This document shows, piece after piece, positions 1 to 11,325 of a DNA stretch of 64,000 bases (the first letter of the stretch is position 1; every line of letters starts with the position of its first letter). Location of the stretch: assembly GCA_963921195.1 (NCBI GenBank), contig OY992538.1, forward strand, positions 13,416,330 through 13,480,329, in the 5' to 3' direction. The position numbers and the translations under genes were made by a program. Under the pieces are notes generated by a model, which was not told the origin of the DNA, did no database searches, and saw nothing but the letters and a program-made list of their open reading frames with translations. Source of the stretch: Pegoplata infirma (lineage: Eukaryota; Arthropoda; Insecta; Diptera; Anthomyiidae).

Positions 1-1803
1 GATTCTGAGACATTTTTTCTATAGAAAAAGTCTCAGATTCTGAGACATTTTTTCTATAGAAAAAGTCTCAGATTCTGAGACATTTTTTCTATAGAAAAAG
101 TCTCAGATTCTGAGACATTTTTTCTATAGAAAAAGTCTCAGATTCTGAGACATTTTTTCTATAGGAAAAGTCTCAGATTCTGATTCATTTTTTCTATAGA
201 AAAAGTCTCAGATTCTGAGACATTTTTTCTATAGAAAAAGTCTCAGATTCTGAGACATTTTTTCTATAGAAAAAATCTAAGATTCTGAGACATTTTTTTC
301 TATAGAAAAAGTCTCAGATTCTGTGACAAAAAGTCTCAGATTCTGAGACATTTTTTCTATAGAAAAAGTCTCAGATTCTGAAACATTTTTTCTATAGAAA
401 AAGTCTCAGATTCTGAAACATTTTTTCTATAGAAAAAATCTCAGATTCTGAGACATTTTTTCTATAGAAAAAATCTCAGATTCTGAGACATTTTTTCTAT
501 AAAAAAAAGTCTCAGATTCTGAGACATTTTTTCTATAAAAAAAAGTCTCAGATTCTGAGACATTTTTTCTATAAAAAAAAGTCTCAGATTCTGAGACATT
601 TTTTCTATAGAAAAAATGTCTCAGAATCTGAGACTTTTTCTATAGAAAAAATGTTACAGAATCTGAGACTTTTTCTATAGCAAAAATGTCTCAGAATCTG
701 AGACTTTTTCTATAGAAAAAATGTCTCAGAATCTGAGACTTTTTGTATAGAAAAAATGTCTCAGAATCTGAGACTTTTTGTATAGAAAAAATGTCTCAGA
801 ATCTGAGACTTTTTCTATAGAAAAAATGTCTCAGAATCTGAGACTTTTTCTATAGAAAAAATGTCTCAGAATCTGAGACTTTTTCTATAGAAAAAATGTC
901 TCAGAATCTGAGACTTTTTCTATAGAAAAAATGTCTCAGAATCTGAGACTTTTTCTATAGAAAAAATGTCTCAGAATCTGAGACTTTTTCTATAGAAAAA
1001 ATGTCTCAGAATCTGAGACTTTTTCTATAGAAAAAATGTCTCAGAATCTGAGACTTTTTCTATAGAAAAAATGTCTCAGAATCTGAGACTTTTTCTATAG
1101 AAAAAATGTCTCAGAATCTGAGACTTTTTCTATAGAAAAAATGTCTCAGAATCTGAGACTTTTTCTATAGAGAAAATGTCTCAGAATCTGAGACTTTTTC
1201 TATAGAAAAAATGTCTCAGAATATGAGACTTTTTCTATAGAAAAAATGTCTCAGAATCTGAGACTTTTTCTATAGAAAAAATGTCTCAGAATCTGAGATT
1301 TTTTCTATAGAAAAAATGTCTCAGAATCTGAGACTTTTTCTATAGAAAAAATGTCTCAGAATCTGAGACTTTTTCTATAGAAAAAATGTCTCAGAATCTG
1401 AGACTTTTTCTATAGAAAAAATGTCTCAGAATCTGAGACTTTTTCTATAGAAAAAATGTCTCAGAATCTGAGACTTTTTCTATAGAAAAAATGTCTCAGA
1501 ATCTGAGACTTTTTCTATAGAAAAAATGTCTCAGAATCTGAGACTTTTTCTATAGAAAAAATGTCTCAGAATCTGAGACTTTTTCTATAGAAAAAGTCTC
1601 AGATTCTAAGACATTTTTTCTATAGAAAAAGTCTCAGATTCTGAGACATTTTTTCCATAGATTCTCAGCATTTTCCTAAAGAAAAAATGTCTCAGATTCT
1701 CAGCATTTTCCATTTTCTCAGATTCTGAGACATTTTTTCTATAAAAAAAGTCTCAGATTCTGAGACATTTATTCTATTGAAAAAGTCTCAGATTCTGAGA
1801 GAT
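1..1803. repeat. SAT35 satellite array 1 (35-bp unit, about 51 units)
   Basis: This is a tandem array with an exact 35-bp period that continues off the left edge. Each unit holds a dyad TCTCAGA-N-TCTGAGA and a 16-bp palindrome TTTTTCTATAGAAAAA; only the central A/T and a C...ATG spacer set its direction. Units run in one orientation from 1 to about 605, in the opposite orientation from about 605 to 1590, and back again to about 1803. The middle is nearly identical unit to unit, while the right edge (1600-1803) is diverged, as expected for a satellite homogenised by unequal exchange. The 35-bp period is not a multiple of three, so it is not a coding repeat. Confidence 0.97.
605..1590. repeat. 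Inverted block of 28 satellite units
   Basis: Both orientation switches in array 1 are centred on a CTATAG hexamer, at 605-610 and 1585-1590. The distance between them is 980 bp, exactly 28 units of 35 bp, so the block contains no net insertion or deletion. At each switch the flanking units form a long uninterrupted palindrome. This fits inversion by exchange between two symmetric CTATAG sites. A head-to-head amplification is the alternative. Confidence 0.9.
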
Positions 1804-2674
1804 TTTGCGTTTCATATATTTCGAAAACATTACCCGACTTACTGTCTATATGAACATGATGATTTTAGTGACCCATCCCTTGAGTTTTTCGGAGTAAAAG
1901 CAGTTCCAGTTCTATTGGGATTTCAATGGCCCATTAATAAGTATTTATAATGGCAGCCAGATTAAGATCTCTATTACAAGTCGGCATGTTATTCACATAA
2001 ACATCCATGCACAATGTTAGATAACGTTTTGTTCTAAAGCTGTCCCCAAATAAGGCTATTGATGGAAATTTCATAAAAATTGCTGACCAAGAAACTGCAA
2101 GATTATAACATTTACATGTTAAAGAAATTCATTTTTTGATATTTATTATAATACTTACGTGAGTATGGTATAATTTTCGTAGTTTCTTTCGATGGACGTC
2201 TGCTTTAAATTATTTAATTTTTTTTTTTCAAGTTTTTATGAAAATTAACTTGTAATTTTTTTAATTGAATATATTTTTATTTTATTTGACATTTCAATAT
2301 TTTGATATTTTGTTATAATAAATTATTGATTTCTGTGACCAATAATATATTTTTTACTATTGTGCCGACTAATAATTTTAATAACGTTTTTTTAAATTTG
2401 TTGTTAGTTTAGCCAACCGATAATAGTATTGTAAGGATATTCATTTAGTTACAATGCAGTTTCTTCGGTTATTACAATAGGTTAACACTTCTTATAAAAC
2501 AAATTATATAATTACAAATAAATTTAAATTTTAGTAATCGACTTTCTAAAATCTTAATCGTTTTCCAACTACCTTGTTTTCTGTGTGCATATTTTTCAGA
2601 GTCTTTTATGAGCTTAGAAAGAGTTACCACTTCAGACAGAAAAACCACTCATATCTATATGTTTTCTGAGCGTA
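1804..2674. other. AT-rich sequence, no gene seen
   Basis: The segment is unique-looking AT-rich DNA between satellite array 1 and an M1 element. I see no ORF, RNA gene or terminal inverted repeat. The part just right of the array (about 1908-1940) contains a TATTGG...GGCCC stretch that resembles the right flank of satellite array 2. Confidence 0.6.
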
Positions 2675-3201
2675 CACTCAAAATAATCATTCTGTTAAAT
2701 TACAGAGGTACTCTTCTGAGCCAGCAGAAAATACCATAGATTTCCAACCAGCAAGATTTTTTGTTATTTTACGAAGAAAACTCTGTAAAATGATTACGAT
2801 AAAAAACGGTAAATATACAGAATTATCTGTAAAATATTGATAAAACCGAAAAAAACTTTACCAAAAAAACTCTGTAAATTTACAAAGTTTTAGTTAAATC
2901 CATTTTATGAGCAAAACTTCTCGGCTTCAAAACACTAATTAAAATTAAAAAAAAAATAAATTAATTAAAATTAAAAATTTTTTAAATTTGCCCGCTTTAA
3001 TGCTTTGTAAATTTTATTTTTGTGAAAATTACGAGTTTTTAACGAGTAACTCCAATTTTACAAAATTTTGTTTTTCGGTCATAAGAAAATACAAAGTATT
3101 TTCTTAAAATCTGCATTTCGACAGATAACTTTGTCAAATATCTGTCGAATTCAGATTACAGTCAATTTACAGAGTATTTAACAGAATAATTATTTTGAGT
3201 G
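2675..3201. mobile_element. M1 MITE, copy 1 (short, diverged)
   Basis: The element starts CACTCAAAATAAT, ends ATTATTTTGAGTG, and is flanked by TA on both sides (2673-2674 and 3202-3203). Inner sequence repeats CTCTGTAAAT/TTACAGAG motifs typical of the other M1 copies in this window. At 527 bp it is shorter than the full copies (about 785-810 bp). It has no coding capacity. TA duplication and TIRs suggest mobilisation by a Tc1/mariner-type transposase, which is inference. Confidence 0.85.
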
Positions 3202-3660
3202 TATAAAGATTTAATTCGGAGTCCAAATGTAAGCTGGGAAGCCTTTGAAGACGTAGGACTCTATTCTGTCTTTCACAACTTTTCGATTCACATGAAAATT
3301 TCCGAATCACATGAAATCAAGTTTAGTGTTTTGTTGATCACGTATTCATTCGAAGTTAAAATCGAATAATTAAAATTTGAAAAATTGTAAGGAAAAAAGT
3401 GCATTCGTTTTACTCTCCCCAAATTTTATTTATGTGAAACAAAACGAAAAAGAAATTCGGATGTGAAATCTAGATCACCAAAAAAATTCGTCAATTTTCA
3501 CATTTTTTATGTGAATTACCTTTTTTTGGAACAGCGGCCTTAAATTATGAACTTGTGTGTTATAATCGAGTTTTACAATAATATATCATGAAATCCAGCA
3601 AAGATTTTATAAAATCTGACCGAGGGTCTTCAAATTAATCTAATTTTTTGTACACATTTG

Positions 3661-4899
3661 CTCTATAGAGCCAATAAAACATATCCATTTTCAGTTTTTA
3701 ATATTTTGAAAAAATCGCGATTTTTTCGCGAATTTAATTTTCTTCAAAAATTTAAAAAATCAAAATAGTATGCTACTTTGAATAGCCATATCTTCGGAAG
3801 TATCTATCGGATTTCTTCAAGTCAAAAAGCATTCGATTCAGACCATAGTCTTACTTTATATTAATGCAATAACAAAAAATATTTTTTAAAAAAAATGCAT
3901 TTTTGATGCAAATGCAATTTTTGGATGCATTTTTTAAAACTTTCTCCCCCTTCAATTTTTTTTAAACTTACATAAATCGAAAATATAGCAATTTTTACAC
4001 AAAATTGCGTACCGCTTTTTTTGTGACGGAGTTTCGTGAAATTTTCGTAATTTTTTTAAAAATACCTTTTTGGTTTTTCCATACAAATTTTTTTATATTA
4101 TTAAAAAAGTATGTAACTTTGAAAATCCATATCTCCGAAATTTAAAAAAATTACGAACATTTTGTGAAACACCGTCACAAAAAAAACTGCACCCAATTTT
4201 ATGAACAAAATGCTATATTTTCGATTTATGCAGGTTTCAAACAAATTGAAGGGGGAGAAAGTTTTAAAAAATGCATCCAAAAATTGCATTTGCATCAAAA
4301 ATGCATTTTTTTAAAAAAATATTTTTTGTTAGTGCATTGGTATAAAAACGGATAATCAGTTGAATCGAATGCTTTTTGATACGTAGAAATCCGATAGATA
4401 CTTTCGCAGAAATGGCTTTTCAAAGTTACACACTTTTTTGGTAAAATTGCAAAATAAACATAAAATAAATTTTTTGTATGGAAAAAATCAAATAAGTAGT
4501 TTTTAAAAAAGCACGAACGTTTTTTGAAACTCCGTCACAAAAAAAACGGTATTTAATTTTGTGTAAAAAATGCCATATTTTCGAATTATGCAGGTTTCAA
4601 AAAAATTGAAGGGGGAGAAAGTTTTGAAAAATGCATCCAAAAATTGCATTTGCATCAAAAATGCACTTTTTTTGAAAAAACTTTTTTTTATTGCATTGGT
4701 ATAAAAAAGGACGAATGTTTGAATCAAATGCTTTTTGAATCGTAGAAATCCGATAGATACTTTAGAAGATATGGCTCTTCAAATTAACATACTTTTTTGA
4801 TTTTTTAAATTTTTGGAGAAAATTAAATTCGCGAAAAAATCGCGATTTTTTTAAAATTAAAAAAACTGAAAATGGATATGTTTTATTGGCTTTATTGAG
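3661..4899. mobile_element. Fold-back repeat with internally duplicated arm
   Basis: The left arm (3661-4060) reappears reverse-complemented at about 4140-4899. Shared landmarks are AGCCAATAAAACATATCC at the outer end, a CGCGATTTTTTCGCG-like segment, and a TTTTTGATGCAAATGCA core. The right side carries the core twice (about 4110-4490 and 4490-4760), so one arm gained a tandem duplication. Small ORFs on either strand here mirror each other and are products of the palindrome. I found no clear target duplication. Confidence 0.8.
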
Positions 4900-7498
4900 A
4901 ATGCATACCGTTAATATAAAGAAAATCGAAAGACCTATGGTCAGAAAATAGCATTTTTTATGTGTTTTCTGGTGGTTTTCATGATATGTAAAGCTTTGAT
5001 ATTGAACATTTTTTTTAATAATTTTTTTAATTATAAAAATAAAATATTTGAGCTCGAATATTTTATTTTTATAATTAAATTGGAAAGGTCGAATAAAAAA
5101 CAACTTTAATAATTTTTTTTAATTTTTAAATGAAAGTAGAAGGTTTGTTATATTTATGGGCTTTTGAAAAGGAATTTGAAAGCTTTTAATCATAATACCG
5201 CTAAAGGCCGTTTGTCACGATAATACTGAGTCGTAAGATTTTAGTAAACCGAAATAAAATGAAATTTGGTCTGATTGTCAAAAAATCAAACCAAAAATTT
5301 TTTTGAATACATTGCCCTTTGCAACCATCACATTTGAAATAATATGAAAACAGCTCTTTAGAAAAAAAAAATGTTAAAAAGATTATTTGTTGCGTATTTT
5401 TTAAAATAAGAGACTTTTAAATAGATAAACTTAACTTTGTGGCTTAAGTTTTGTGTTTTTATGTTGATGTCAATAAATTGAAAAGAAAATACATCCCTGA
5501 TAAAATGAAAAGTCTCAGCTTTTAGACATATTTCTAAAAATTATGAGTATTATACGACTGTCAAAATTTCTTCTGTATTACTGTCCGTGTCATTACATTT
5601 TGCATTTACACTATAACATTTTTAAATTCTATACGATTTTTTGACAGTTCATTTTACTGAGTCTAATCGTGACAAACGACACAAACAATTTTTAGTGATA
5701 CTCAAACTGAACATATGCGTTATTATCTAGGAGTTATACAAAAATAATTGGAAAGCATTAAGTTTGAATAATTTTAAAAAGTAATAGTTAAGTTTTTATT
5801 AATTTAAAATAAAAACAAAAAAAATATATAATTTTTAAATGAAATTAGAAGGCTGTATGGAATTCTGAAAAGAAATTTTAAAGATTTTAATAATTACACT
5901 TAAAAATAAAGCTTTTATTTAAGAGAGTTTCATAAGACAGGATCTGAAAGCTTTCAATTATTCGTTAATGGATGGGATAGGTAAAATTCTTCTTCTTCTG
6001 TCATCCTTCTTTCCCGTTGGAGCATAAGCGAAGAAAAGTTTGTTACTTTTCTTCGCTACCTCCTATTTGACGTGAATTCATAGTAATTTTACAAGCTTTT
6101 ACCAATAATTTTGTAATTTTACAAGCTTTTTACCAACAAAATTGTAACAAGGAATTCTCGTGAGTTTACTAGATTTTTTTTTGTAAAATTTTCTTTGAAA
6201 TTTGTGAAATTAAAAAAAAATTGTAAAATTACAAAAAAAATTTAAATTTCGATCGAAATCAAAAATAACTCGAAAGCTTTTAGTAAAAGTAAAATAAAAT
6301 CAAGAAACTTTCAACTGAAAATTCCAAAAATTTTAATCGAGGAAAGGTATTTTATAAATGCTTTTTTTATCTTCTTTCAGTTTGTTGTAATATACAAAAA
6401 ATTTTAATAATTTTTAAATAATTTTTCATTTTTAAGGTTCTTAACTTTTGGATGGCTCAATTAATACGTAAAACCTTAAAAATAAAGTCAAGAATCCAGA
6501 ATCTAGAAGGATCTTTCTAAATTGACCAGTGTAGGTCACTTTTATTAATTTGAACTCTAAATAATAATAAAATGAATAAACAAAGTTGAATATTTAAAAA
6601 TACATAATATCGTGAATCAATCAGGTCATTTTCATAACAAAAGCTTATTTTATGCAAAATTATGATAAATATTAATACAGCTTGATATTTATTTATATGA
6701 ATGCCTGGAAACAGTTATGGATAATAAATAAATATAAACACAAATGCAAATAGATTTTTACGTAACTGATACTCGAGCATTTAAGCCTATGAATATCCAT
6801 TCACAAAATGTAATATACGAGGGTTGTATGAAAATTTATCTATTACACAATTTTAAAAAGGACATCATATTTAATTCTGTTATCAAACTTAAAAAGATTT
6901 CGACGGATAACGACTACCACTTACTTTAAAAAAATTTAAGTTTGGTCAAAGAAATTCGTTCCAAAAATTTAAATTTTACCCGTTTTATCACACTACCCTC
7001 ATACACACAATATATTAAAAATGTACGAACCCAGCTGGCAAAAAAAGGATAAGCCGACAAAACGTATTGTTTACTCACACTTTGACATGTCATCTATATA
7101 AAAAAAAAATACATAAGAGAAGCAAATAGAACAGAAAAAAAAATATTTTAACTGACATTGTTACTGTAAACTTCTGTTGCTGCTACCGTTACCATAGAGA
7201 AAATATAAAATGTAACTCCTTGGCAACTGATAAAAACTATACAGACAAACACCAGTGTTCTGTTGTATATGTAAAAAGGATGTACAACGAACAGGTTGGA
7301 TCCAATAATATTTAAACAAAGGATAATCGGTTGAGTTTTGCTATATAATGTGAACAAAATGTCTGCACACAGAAACCAAATTGATAACTTAAGCTTTTTA
7401 GAATATTAATTTTTTTGTAGGAAAAAATCTAAAAAACATTCCAATTTTAAATCTCTAGTTTCAGTTGTTAGGGCTACGCGATATAACATAATTAGGTA
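4900..7498. other. AT-rich intergenic sequence with a dispersed repeat
   Basis: No credible gene is seen. The part at about 6030-6190 (GCTACCTCCTATTTG, then GAATTC and runs of TTTTACAAG) is related to 54290-54480, so it belongs to a dispersed repeat. It includes a perfect hairpin at 6027-6057. Short ORFs such as the one at 6744-6929 lack any domain or codon signal I recognise. Confidence 0.55.
6027..6057. repeat. Perfect 13-bp hairpin
   Basis: Arms AGCGAAGAAAAGT and ACTTTTCTTCGCT are exact reverse complements separated by TTGTT. The related copy near 54278-54300 keeps the loop region and an A/T-only version of the stem. Confidence 0.85.
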
Positions 7499-8095
7499 CA
7501 CTAAAAAAAAACTGTAAAGTTAGCAAAAAATTTAGTTAAATTTAACTAAAAAAGCACCTGATTTTGGGCCTACTAAATTTTTAGTTAATTTAACTAAAAA
7601 TATTTAGCTAACTTTTCGTAGAATGAATGTTGCAAAAAAAATACCGTAACTTTAACTAAAAATTTAGCTGAAATTTCGTAACGTTTTTATGTACATATAT
7701 TAACAAAAAAATTAGAAAAATTCAGCTAAACTTTTTGTTACTTTTCGTAAACTAAAATTTACAAAATATTTTGTAAAAAAGTTTATTTTTTCTGTTTTTT
7801 CATCAGCTTAAGTAGAACTTATGAGATTTGCATAGGAGGCTACATAAGAAATTTCACTTAACAAATTTGTTACGAAAAATCAGCAAATTAATTAGTAAAA
7901 ATTCGTAAACTCATTTTTGAAGTCAACAAAAAAAATTAATTCAAAATTTTTTCAAAACTAGTATTTTCGTAAATTGAACTTAACTAAAAAAAGTAGTTAA
8001 AACGCTGATTTTAACTAAAAATTTGCTAAAAAGCCAGTAAACTCGAGTTAACAAAAAAAAAAATTGTTAACTTTACAGTTTTATTTTTTTGAGTG
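7499..8095. mobile_element. P MITE (palindromic, TA-flanked)
   Basis: The left end CACTAAAAAAAAACTGTAAA and the right end TTTACAGTTTTATTTTTTTG...GAGTG are inverted repeats, flanked by TA at 7497-7498 and 8096-8097. Inside, TTTAGTTAAATTTAACTAAA-type motifs recur on both strands, so most of the 597 bp can fold back. No coding capacity is visible. It abuts the left edge of recognisable LINE sequence and may have inserted into it. Confidence 0.85.
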
Positions 8096-8740
8096 TAACA
8101 GGTCATCGATATAACTTTGTTTTGAAATACGGAAGAGGTTAGAATTTCAGACTTGAGGGTATCTAACGAATGCTCTTTCTCGGATCATTGCTGCACTCAA
8201 AATAATTCTACATTAAAAGTTTAAGTAAGTGATTTAGTAGTCAAATCTACTAAAAAGTTACTAATTGCCAGTAGTACAGTAGTTTTTTAGTATCTTCAAG
8301 GTACTAAAATTAGTATTTTTGACTGGTTTTGAAAAATATTAGTACAAAAATTTAGTATTGATTACACAGTGCTACAACCAAAATCGAAATGAAATGATAC
8401 CTAAAGCAAATGAAAGTTGACATATTCCATAACAAACCCCTCAAGGCTTTTTCCTAGATCAGCGCTAGATTTTTTTTACACGCATTTGAAGTTGGTGATC
8501 TTTTATTATAATTATAATAGCAATTGATTGAAAAGTCTGAGTGGCGTATGATTAATTTTGTAATACCCATTAAATAACAATCATACGCAACGATGCACAG
8601 TGGTTTCTTATTAATGATTTGACTATTCAGTAAGTAGGTACTGGATTCCAGTAACTGGACCGCTGCGAAACTCATACCGTTATTAGCTAACGTAATTTCG
8701 AGCTTAAGTTTAGACGCTGGACCCCCATTTCCAATAAGGG

Positions 8741-9152
8741 AAATGTGGGTGCTGTGGCTTAGTGGTTAGCGCGTTGGACTACTAGCCAGCAAGCCTGGGT
8801 TCGATTCCCGGCTCAGGCAGAACAACATTTTTTCAGATATTTATTAGTTTCTATTTATAACTAATATCTATCGCAGCACCCTCCTTAGTTGATAAATAGC
8901 ACTAAAAACGTCAACGAAGTAAAATAATAAAATAATGGCTATTAAAAACACAGCTTCAAAAAATAATTCGCCAGATCAATAACAGATGGCGATGCAACAA
9001 CTGTACTCAAAATTATCACCACGCGCAATTACAGTGTTGCCATACTGAAGCCCTTCTATCTTTCAAATCTTTCATCTCTCTTCTATCCCCTTTCCGAAAG
9101 AAACATCACGGTTACATTAGTAATTGATAGGCAGCATTGCCTGAGTGTTGTT

Positions 9153-9187
<35 letters not shown>
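8741..9187 (+). mobile_element. tRNA-derived SINE with poly(A) tail and target duplication
   Basis: The segment starts with a tRNA-like head, has a body of about 340 bp, and ends in an uninterrupted A run (9158-9189). It is bounded by direct repeats AATAAGGG at 8733-8740 and 9188-9195. The related N copy at 58324-58332 has a single AATAAGGG at the same place, giving the empty site. It is nested in N1, so it is the youngest layer of this nest. Retrotransposition would depend on a partner LINE, which cannot be identified here. Confidence 0.88.
8748..8819 (+). ncRNA. tRNA-like SINE head with intact A and B boxes
   Basis: Box A TGGCTTAGTGGTTAG begins at 8755 and box B GGTTCGATTCC lies at 8798-8808, both close to the RNA polymerase III consensus. 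The T arm (CTGGG/CCCGG) and a short D stem (GCT/AGC) pair. The acceptor ends do not pair and the anticodon loop would be 8 nt, so this is a tRNA-derived promoter, not a functional tRNA. The parent tRNA is uncertain. Confidence 0.82.
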
Positions 9188-9191
<4 letters not shown>

Positions 9192-10728
9192 AGGGCACCA
9201 CCAGGGGCCAATAAAGTAGGACATGTTTGGTACACGAAACTTAAAATCACCAACTTTAAATAAGTCTAAAAAAATCTAACTCTGAACTAAAAAAAGCCTT
9301 GAGGGTTTTGTTATGTAAAATGTTAACTTTCATTTGCTTTTGGTTTCATCCCATTACGATTCAGAAAGATCGATTTTGTGTCACTGTGTTATTAACTCCT
9401 GCACTAGGTCCTTTTGGACTAAAACATTAGTTAGTTAAATTTTTGGTATTGAATACCCACATTTTTTTTGTGTGTGGATACACTTCAGCATTGATCTCTC
9501 AATGGAGAATCGAATCCCTAATAGGAACCGCAAGAAAACGAACTGAGTTAAGTTCCGAAGTCTTGTAAAAGCATTACCACTTCCAGAATTCGGGAAGCCA
9601 GTCAGCGTACAGGATTTGGAGAAATATGTTTGTTTAGTGACACACACCATTTGGGAAACGTGTCTTAAATCCTATCCAGCGAACTAGCCTCCGAAGAAGA
9701 TCTATCAATCATGCTAGATGCCGGAACTCAAGCTTCTAAGAACTGCAAGAAGGAAACCCTTCAACCCGGAAGGCAAAAAACAATCTTTGTTTGTATTTTG
9801 TGTAGAATTGGAGGAACTACGGAAGCGGCGAGACTGCGTAAAGTTCTTACCAAAGACCCCAATGTACCAGGATTTCTTAATAAGAAAGATGGATCCTTTG
9901 CAGAAAATAGTCAGAAAACCATTGAACTTTTAAGACGAGGTAAAGAGAGATATTCCCTTTGGGTACACGTTCACCAATTACAATTTCGATATAAATATAA
10001 TATAAATTCATCAGAACAATAATAGAGAAACGCAAGATAACTTGGGTGGTCCGCACCAAGTCTTAAAAATCGGCAGGTCCTGATGGTTTATTTCTGGAAC
10101 TCTTGCAGGAGTCCCTCAGGATAATAACGACATGGCTACTGTTTATCTTTATGGGTAGGCTGCCATCAGCGTGTATACCCTCCGAATGGAAAAAGGTAAG
10201 GGTGGTTATTGGAGGTACACGTGTACTTTATCCTCAAAGCGGGAAAGATAAACCACAATACCGCAAAGTATTACAGAAGTACACATCAGGCAATTTTAGA
10301 GATAACGGTCAAGATGCTGAAAAGCAGGGTATTTTACTCGAAGATAGGCGAAGGAAAGTAATTACAACGGGCACCTCCCCATCTCCTCTTCTGTGAAATC
10401 TTGTAATAAATGAGATCCTCGAGTCACTCAACGGAATGGGTACCAAGGTGGTTGCCTACACTGATAACCTTGTGATCCTGATTAAATCTAAGTTTTTTCC
10501 AACGATTAGCAAACCATAAATCAACGCTTAACATACTCTCAATGTGGGAAAAGGCAACGGTCTGGAAGTTAATCCCGCCAAAACCGAACTCGTCTCAAAT
10601 AGACAGGTTTGTTTTTCCAAAATTAGATGGAATCACCCGGACCCAAAGCTTTCTTGGAAAAGGAATACAGTGGTAAAGATAAAAAATTGGTTTTTTACAC
10701 CTGCAAAAGAACTTTCAAAATAAGGTGC

Positions 10729-10972
10729 ACAGAGAAAAATAAATTTCCAACTGAATTTTTCAGTTGCAGCAACTCAAAATTCGGTTGCTGCTACTAAATT
10801 ACGCTGTGGCAGACGAATTTTTTAGTTGTTTCAATTAAAAGACTGTTGTATTAACAAAATTTAGTTGTAACTATCGATATTTAGTTGTTTTAACCTTAAT
10901 ACAAATGCATCAACCGAATTTTTGTTGCAACAACTGAATTTCAGTTGGAAATTAGTAAATTTGTTTTCTGTG
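10729..10972. mobile_element. MITE-like insert in the LINE
   Basis: The block starts CACAGAGAAAAATAAATTT and ends AAATTTGTTTTCTGTG, with inverted CAACTGAATTT...TTCAGTTG motifs and repeated TTTAGTTG inside. It interrupts the LINE between the equivalents of 42238 and 42240. The exact target duplication is ambiguous (TG or GTG). Confidence 0.75.
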
Positions 10973-11325
10973 TGTGGGGTCTAAAACCGTATACTATCCA
11001 CTGGATGTATGGTGCGATAATTACCAATAATAGAGCAATACTTACCTATGGGCCCTTGTGTAGTGGAAAGCATAAGATAAGAAATCATAACTCTGCAACC
11101 TGCAGAAGGTGATGCGACTGGCGTGTGTGGGTATCACTGGTGCTATTAGATCGCTATCCCAGAGCGGCCTGCATGTGATACTCAACATTCAGCCCGTGGA
11201 TATCTACAGCGGCAAAATCGGCTCTCAGGTTAAAAGAGTCTCAAATGCTTAAGTCACACTCTTGGACACTCGACCATATTAAGTACGGTGGGCGGGACGG
11301 AACTAGAACAAGACCGAACTTTGAT

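Larger units (their letters stand above)
8365..9388. mobile_element. N element copy 1 (TTA-flanked, about 95-bp TIRs)
   Basis: The terminal inverted repeats start CACAGTG and share blocks such as AGCAAATGAAAGTT and CCCTCAAGGCTTTTT on opposite strands. TTA flanks both sides (8362-8364, 9389-9391), and comparison with intact S at 41349-41579 shows the site before insertion. A TTA duplication fits PIF/Harbinger-type transposition, which is inference from family knowledge. There is no transposase. The right half carries a SINE (8741-9187). A second N copy is at 54870-58403. Confidence 0.87.
8194..9474. mobile_element. S element copy 1, split by element N1
   Basis: The left end CACTCAAAATAATTCTACA and right end TTTTTGTGTG are flanked by TG on each side (8192-8193 and 9475-9476). 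Its two halves, 8194-8364 and 9389-9474, align end to end with the uninterrupted S copy at 41349-41579, so 8365-9388 is an insertion. S1 itself sits inside the LINE endonuclease: removing it restores an in-frame SDH-C-WIHFSID reading, which supports a 2-bp TG target duplication. Confidence 0.88.

Noticed and set aside
605..610. TTCTATAGAA in the satellite as heat-shock elements
   Set aside because: The spacing between TTC and GAA is four bases, not the two of a heat-shock element.
1..1803. CRISPR array (regular repeats)
   Set aside because: There are no unique spacers; the whole 35-bp unit repeats, the context is eukaryotic and no cas genes occur.
4101..5103. Several short ORFs on both strands
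   Set aside because: They are mirror and tandem copies inside a fold-back repeat, Lys/Phe-rich from A/T tracts.
8748..8819. Functional tRNA gene
   Set aside because: The acceptor stem does not pair, the anticodon loop has 8 nt, and it is the head of a SINE with a poly(A) tail and target duplication.
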